Below, piece by piece: positions 58,653 to 64,000 of a stretch of DNA of 64,000 nucleotides. This DNA is from Topomyia yanbarensis (Eukaryota; Arthropoda; Insecta; Diptera; Culicidae): NCBI RefSeq assembly GCF_030247195.1, contig NC_080672.1, positions 26,481,906-26,545,905 of the forward strand, written 5' to 3'. Below the pieces are notes generated by a model. The model saw only the letters and a program-made list of their open reading frames with translations. It searched no databases and was not told the DNA's origin. Numbering within the stretch: position 1 is the stretch's first letter; every line of letters starts with the position of its first letter. The translations under genes and the position numbers were made by a program.

Positions 58653-58887
58653 ATTCATAAATTACGTAACGCTTTAAACTGGGGGAGGGGAGACGTAATA
58701 ACAAAATGTAAAATGCTTGATATATGGGAGTTAGCTAGAACATTGCGTGACATGTTTTACTGAAGCATATCTTTTTTAAGAATTCGTAACGTGCTAGGGG
58801 AGAGGGCATTTCAAAAATTGTGACAATTTGTTACATGGTGGTAGGGAGTCAATCGTAGTAAATTTTTATGTTTCGTAATTTATGAAT
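58653..58887. mobile_element. 235-bp MITE with ATTCATAAATTACG TIRs
   Basis: ATTCATAAATTACG at 58653 and its exact inverse at 58874-58887. The interior contains GGGGGAGGGGA and GGGGAGAGGGC purine patches. Non-coding. Confidence 0.8.
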
Positions 58888-59337
58888 GATAAATTAATAT
58901 TTCAAGCTCAACTGTCCACTGCATTTTAATGAAAAATTGCACCATATTGAACAGCGAAACAACTCGAAAAAATATCAATTTGCTGCCGTACACTGTACCG
59001 AAAAACACCAAATTCCTCATTTGGATATATGAACCGTACTTTACATTGTCACAGTATAAATTAGGTGAAACTACCATTCTAGAACATCTTTCGAGTAATG
59101 GCAATAGATTAAACTTGCCCAGAAAAGCGTAGAGCCATCCTGATCTCAGAAGTGGAAGTAGATGCTTTTGGAGGCATTTTCAAATACACTTGCCCATTGG
59201 CCGTTCCGGTTGTTACGAACGGGTTGCTCCGCATTTCACACGAACAAATTTCCTGCTAAATCATGCATTTTTTAGCATCTTTTGCTTTTCGGATTTCTCG
59301 GAAATTTCGAACTCATGACGAGCTGCAAAGAAAACGA
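58888..59337. other. Unassigned stretch
   Basis: No supported feature. Confidence 0.25.
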
Positions 59338-62300
59338 AGCTGCTTAAAATGTTTTGCATAAATCTTTAATTCTGATCTAATGAAATTTGAGAAGTTCCTT
59401 ATGGAAACAATTCCGTATGTAAGACAATAGAAACCAAAAATCCTAAAAAGCATGTTCTCTGTCAAAAGAGAAGCATCGACGGATTATTGATGTTCAATTT
59501 GATTTTTATTATTTATTTATAAGTTACAATTTGCTCTCGTTAGAACAACGGATATTTAAGACTTCAAAGTATTATATGCTCACCGAATATGACAATCCTT
59601 AACGGAGCAAGAAAATATAATGCATTCCAAACGTTTGCAAGGTGTAGAAGACGCTAAATCGAAATGAGTAGAAAAATTTTGTTAGAATGTTTGAACGAAT
59701 AGAATGACGAAATTGGCACTAAAGCTTCTGATTTAGCGCAAAAACGGTTTAACTTATAATTTGCTTGATCCGGCGTCTTGTCACTATTTCATGTTCTATG
59801 GCATCATGCTAACACTATTTTTAGATTTATTCTATTTAAATAAAGCTATTTTCAAGGCTGGCCCTGGCAAATCAGAGTCCCGACCAGAAAAGATACTTGG
59901 TGATCAATAGGATTAAAATATATTTTAATGATTTAATCAACTAAAGAAAACTGCTCAGAATTTATTCTATGAAAGAAATCCACAAATCGAAAGAAGATCA
60001 CTTAATACTGATTACTACTACCTTCTAATTAACGTAAAATTTGTTAAATACATCATTGAAGCTCAACAATTTCAGCATCTCTTGCTGCCGACGGGTGGAA
60101 TGGAATACATCGTCACTTTCTATGACGACTTCAATTACACTTTCTAAGTCAATTCGTCACTTTGTTAAACAAGTATGTTGACACTAATCTGCTCAGTAAT
60201 TGGTTTGTTTTTTGAATGACAGTATTTTTTTCCTCAAGATGTTCGACTACGTGAACAAAGCTGTAGTGTCTGTTTGATTACAGGTTCATTGTAACACAAT
60301 TTGAGAAACAGTTTCAATTAAAGCTGTTGCACCTAACGTATCAAACACTCAAAAAGAGTGTATAGAAAAGATAGAATAGGTACTCTTGATTTGATTCTAA
60401 TTGATTTTTTTTCTTTCTTCCGTGATTCTTGATTATCTCGCTCATTTTATTCCATAGCGAACAAAAATAGAACGAAGGACTGTCACATACTGAAAACATT
60501 AAATCGAAACAACTTATTGACTTATAGATTCAACCAGTTACAACATTTTAGTCGCTCTTCGTGATAGCCTACTGATGCCTGTTCACTGTATCGGCACGTC
60601 GATTTCAAACTTACAGTGACATAAATTGGAAATCTTCGAAAGCGACTAAAATGGTACTGCTGGTTGTAACATTAAGTTTATTATGATTGACTAATATGTG
60701 ATTTAGCATCAATTGACATCCTATCAGCGAGGTTAGTAGTATGCGAGTGTATATAATTCGTGGGTATATGAACGTCTCAGTAAAACCGCTTTTTGGCGTG
60801 TTTACTTTTACATGTTTGCCTTGCTTATTGTTTGATTGTTAAAAATATGACGATTATTGTTTTTTTTTATTGTTTGTTTGTTTATTGTCCAGTATCTTAA
60901 GGCACACGCCTTTTAAAACACTACTTTCGGAATAAGTACGTCATATAACAAATGTAATGTTATCCTAAAACTATCTAATTATCTAACTATTTAATTGTTC
61001 CAGAAATTCAAACAGTCCCTCTTAAAAATTGTTTCCGTTGTTAAACACTTTACATCGGCCGGCAGCATGTTCCAGTTTACCACACCTCTGACAAAAAATG
61101 AGTTTCCATAAATTAATGTCCTGTTGTTCGGAAGCACTAAATTCTGCCTGCGTTGACGTTGTGACTGTGCTAATTTACAGTACAGCGTAGATGGGGATTT
61201 CGTTGCCAGAATCTTCCTTATAAACTCGCAAGAACGGTGCGCATAAAGTGTAGACAGTGAGCATCCTATTAAGTGTGTTTGCAGATGATTAAGTAGTGTT
61301 TTTAGTGCGGAACGCATTTATGAAACATGAAATTGAATGTCAAAAAAAAATACTTTTGCATTAAAATGGCACGAAACGAAACTTCTTGGCTATATCTTTA
61401 TCAGAAAATTGAAATGCTTTTACCTAGCACGCTTAAGTGAGATGCCTGGTGTTTATATTTAGCGTGCCATGCATTAAGCTATTACAAACATTAAATTTGC
61501 GTATAATTTAACTAACTTCATTCTGGCCAATATCTAGCATCTGAGATTTGTTAAATGTGGCAATCACTAGCGATAAAGTGCATGAAGATTTTTAGTGCCC
61601 CGTTTTCTGTTAAAGTTTTTTGTTATATAATTAATTTATTCGATTCGGTTACATGCATTAGCAAAACGAAGCTGGGGGTCTTTTATATATTTCCATGATT
61701 TAGTCAATAAAAATGATAAAATGCTAATGGTTGTCCAACAGATCTCGTTCGAGCAACAAGCGATTACGCGTGGATACCTGTTTACTAGGCTGGGAAGAAT
61801 TTTTCCTAACCAACAGCATCTTGGTGGTTCGTTCATGTTTGCGAACATATGATTTCATGCTTATTTCATACCCGTACGGGTCACGAGTGAGGACTTTCTT
61901 AATTATAGCGCTGGCTGTTAATTTTGAGATACTTGACGCAGTTTTTGCCGTCAATATTACCTGAACAGCAGCCACAATTTTGGCAATTGTTTGTGGTTCA
62001 GGTAATGGTATTGAGGACTATGGATATGCAAAAATGTAATGTGCGTAGTGATACTATCGCATTAGGTTTTGTACGTGCACGGCCAGGTAGTAGGTAATGG
62101 GTCCACCTAGATTCTCATCACAAAAACATCATTTGAAATACGGGGAATTACTTCCTAGATTTATAATGAATTCCGTTTCTTCCAAATGTGATCTTTTAAT
62201 GGTCACATGGTGCAGGTAAGTGGTATCAGTTCTTAAAGCCGAGCATTGATCTTCTTGTCGTCCATATATATGGGGATCTAAATTATAGCGGCGTCACAAA

Positions 62301-62690
62301 AACCACGTGCTACAAGTTATTATGCAAAATGACTGGTTTTGCCAGGGCTAGTTTGTTGAACGGTATCAGCACTGAATGCCTGACATGGTGAAACTCGATA
62401 AAGATGACTTCCGTAAGCATAACCTCCATTTTCATCTTCAGCAAATGTTTCACATTACGAATGCATTATACATCTTAAGCGAAAATGCAGGAATTTAATA
62501 CCCTCCTGATTTGGCAGAAGAAACACTTCTTGAATTGTCCTCCCGATGAATCACACAATATGAAGAAACTGTTTTTATCACACTCAGCATACTGAGTAGG
62601 TATTGTGGTCGGTGTCTGTGGAAGTTCGAAATAGCAATCTTCCTCAACATTGTCTCATTAATTTGTTCAAACAGGATACAAATTTGTCAA
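59338..62690 (-). mobile_element. Second copy of the 4.67-kb transposon (copy B), termini lost
   Basis: It matches copy A co-linearly from GCTTAAAA..TTTGCATAAA (59338; 37964 in A) to CATTAATTTGTT (62665; 42468 in A), with many substitutions and indels. Both terminal repeats are missing. It lacks the LINE ORF1 insertion and the palindrome of copy A, and instead carries a LINE C-terminal fragment at 60862-61310. Minus-strand frames conserved with A include FHHVRHSVLIPFNKLA then AKPVILHNNL (about 62400-62320) and ILTAKTASSISKL..LLVRKNSSQPSK (61960-61770). Confidence 0.85.
60862..61317 (-). pseudogene. 5'-truncated LINE: ORF2 C-terminus and 3' tail
   Basis: The minus-strand frame 61317-60991 encodes the C-terminal domain that follows RT in CR1/Jockey-type LINEs: IRKILATKSPSTLYCKL, YGNSFFVRGVVNWNMLPADV and TIFKRDCLNFWNN before the stop. 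Then comes about 130 bp of 3' UTR and an A-rich tail at 60861-60875. No stop interrupts the frame. Copy A of the surrounding transposon lacks it, so it inserted into B alone. It could be from the same family as the endonuclease at 1-954. Confidence 0.8.
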
Positions 62691-62789
62691 CAATCACATT
62701 TCAAAAAAAGTTTTCTGAAACTCTGTTGGATACACGAAAACGCCTTCAAAATCCAGTATACGCTTTTGACCGTCTCTTTGAACCACTGA

Positions 62790-62950
62790 GCGCCGGTGTT
62801 TGAGCGGTAAACGGGACTGCTTCTCGCCCCAGTGAGTCCGGGTTCTATCACAGGTCGTTTCAATTTTTTTTTGTGGTGAAAAACCTCTGCTCAATGATTG
62901 ACGATTTTTTGGATACAGATGGTGGAATCACCTCTCTGGCGTAGGTGATA
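62790..62950 (+). mobile_element. tRNA-derived SINE, second family, copy 2
   Basis: It starts GCGCCGGTGTTTGAGCGGTA (A-box region), then CCGGGTTCTATCAC (decayed B box near 62839), then the CAGATGGTGGAATCACC and CTCTCTGGCGTAGG block shared with 55216-55433. The region between is shortened. The oddly tRNA-like head could mislead a tRNA scan. Confidence 0.7.
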
Positions 62951-63490
62951 GATATTTAGTACGAGTGGATAATGAACAATTAACCACAGATAAAATATTT
63001 GGGTTAATTTACTTTGTACAAAATACATTCGAACGGATTACTTACAAAACAGGGAAATCACAAAAATTTACCACCCCCAAGCGATAATCAAAGCAAAGCC
63101 TTGCTTCTACATTGCGTTGCTGAACTTGACCTTATGTTTCAACTGACTTCGCCGCCGATTCTTAGAATACTGGGCAAAGTGCTACGATCCTTCCGACCAC
63201 TGAAAATGCTTGCGGACAAATGACATGTGCAACCAGCGCACCTGACCCTCTGACCCATCAAACCAGGACAACCAAGCGATAATTTGCATAAAATAAAATT
63301 AAAAACACATGCGCTGAAGTAGGGCATTTTAAAGAAAATTCAATATTATTCTGGAGCCACATGCAACAGTGAAGGACTGACCGGTTTCTTATTTTGTAAT
63401 TTTCTTTCGCATTTTCGATTGTGACCGAAATATCAAAGACTCTCCTAATAAGACCTTCTAGGTAATCAGTCTAAAACAAACAAATGACAT
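62951..63490. other. Unassigned stretch
   Basis: No supported feature. Confidence 0.25.
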
Positions 63491-63499
63491 TATTAGCGA

Positions 63500-63640
63500 C
63501 GACCCTTTTTCGAAGCCGTACCGCATCTCACTACCTACAAAAGAAGTTGAGATCGACGGCGTGGTCACCGAGACGAGTTTGGTTTGCGCGAATCACCTGA
63601 AGCACTGTGTTAGCTATTTTTCATTCGAATGTGTTCCAAT
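63500..63640 (+). pseudogene. Second LINE ORF1 (gag-like) N-terminal relic
   Basis: A plus frame reads KPYRISLPTKEVEIDGVVTE then TSLVCANHLKHCVS. It matches the block YRVYMPAHKVEIDGVITDSS at 11860-11940 (about 60% of positions by eye). It is a remnant of the same LINE type. Confidence 0.5.
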
Positions 63641-63722
63641 CGATGACTCAACACGAAACAACCGCTTTCTAGAAAATAACAGAATTCTCGTTCGACGTAT
63701 TTACGAAAAGAGCTAAAACATC

Positions 63723-64000
63723 GAAAAAGCCAACTCTGATCTGAATTAAGCTGTTAACTCGGAAGAAATATTAGTTTTTCCCAGGCGATTAAAACCCCCA
63801 TAGATCTCCCCTTCAACAAAATTAAATTCTTTTCCAGCAATAAATAAATCCTTCCACTTTATATAAACAGTCCCAAAGTGAGTCGTTGCCAGACTTGACA
63901 CATCGCGACTAACTGTTTCGTAAGAAATCCGCTCCCATTCCATCGCCAGAACGCAATCGTCCCACGCCACTTGTTCAAGAATCCATACACTCCGGCCATA
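63723..64000 (-). CDS. Coding-like frame open at the right edge, unidentified
   Basis: A minus-strand frame enters from the right edge and runs about 84 codons to a TAA near 63748: SVWILEQVAWDDCVLAMEWE, YETVSRDVSS, TTHFGTVYIKWKDLFIAGKE, FNFVEGEIYGGFNRLGKTN. It is protein-like and stop-free, but I do not recognise it. Given the surroundings, a retroelement is likelier than a host gene. Confidence 0.3.

Noticed and set aside
62790..62862. tRNA gene (Leu/Ser-like) candidate
   Set aside because: B box is decayed, the acceptor stem does not pair, and the following sequence matches the SINE at 55216-55433.
1..64000. CRISPR array, bacterial operons or integrated virus
   Set aside because: No regular direct repeats with unique spacers, no bacterial gene structure, and no viral gene recognised; retroelement pieces explain the polymerase-like motifs.

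Overview
This window looks like intron-rich, repeat-laden genomic DNA of a mosquito, most likely a culicine such as Aedes. The evidence is a tRNA-derived SINE with Feilai-like architecture, two relics of the mosquito ITmD37E (Tc1/mariner-related) transposase, LOA/I-like, CR1-like, RTE-like and ORF1-bearing LINE fragments, and many short inverted-repeat elements typical of mosquito genomes. Species is inference; I had no database. There is no bacterial-style gene organisation, no CRISPR array and no canonical tRNA or rRNA gene.

Host-gene content is sparse. The one clear host exon is an LDL-receptor class A exon on the minus strand (36137-36297), with good splice sites on both sides and a 133-bp inverted-repeat element 53 bp from its acceptor. 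Weaker minus-strand candidates are a possible 5' exon ending at 2914, a coding-like C-terminus ending at 4741, and another ending near 22445 beside UTR-like A-rich sequence. A broken, apparently intronless Nup37 copy lies at 50785-51770 (minus), split by a MITE. Directly downstream is a second decayed coding stretch that I cannot name (49590-50580).

Layout. 1-2.2 kb: CR1-like LINE endonuclease running off the left edge, an ITmD37E relic and a gypsy-like RNase H piece. 2.9-8.5 kb: UTR/intron-like sequence with a few exon candidates. 8.7-16.7 kb: about 8 kb of degenerate 9-bp repeat (consensus TCTGAATCT), interrupted by LINE relics and an inverted-repeat element, and containing a 174-bp palindrome. 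16.7-20 kb: MITEs, tandem units and fold-back elements. 20-23.2 kb: A-rich UTR-like DNA ending in a complete SINE. 23.2-33.9 kb: transposon ends, tandem units, RTE and LOA-like LINE relics, an ITmD37E deletion relic and a piggyBac-like MITE. 34-37.9 kb: the LDLa exon and its neighbours. 37930-42601: a complete 4.67-kb DNA transposon with an 8-bp target duplication, carrying a LINE ORF1 insertion and a 102-bp palindrome. 43-53.6 kb: minisatellite, tandem repeat, a LINE/LTR-type promoter, paired MITEs and the pseudogenes. 54-57.3 kb: G/C homopolymers and trinucleotide repeats. 58-62.7 kb: MITEs and a second, older copy of the 4.67-kb transposon carrying a different LINE insertion. 62.8-64 kb: second SINE family and a LINE ORF1 relic.

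The sequences mostly relate to one another by insertion order. The two copies of the 4.67-kb element act as mutual empty sites and date two LINE insertions relative to it. Several other nested insertions show their own target-site duplications.
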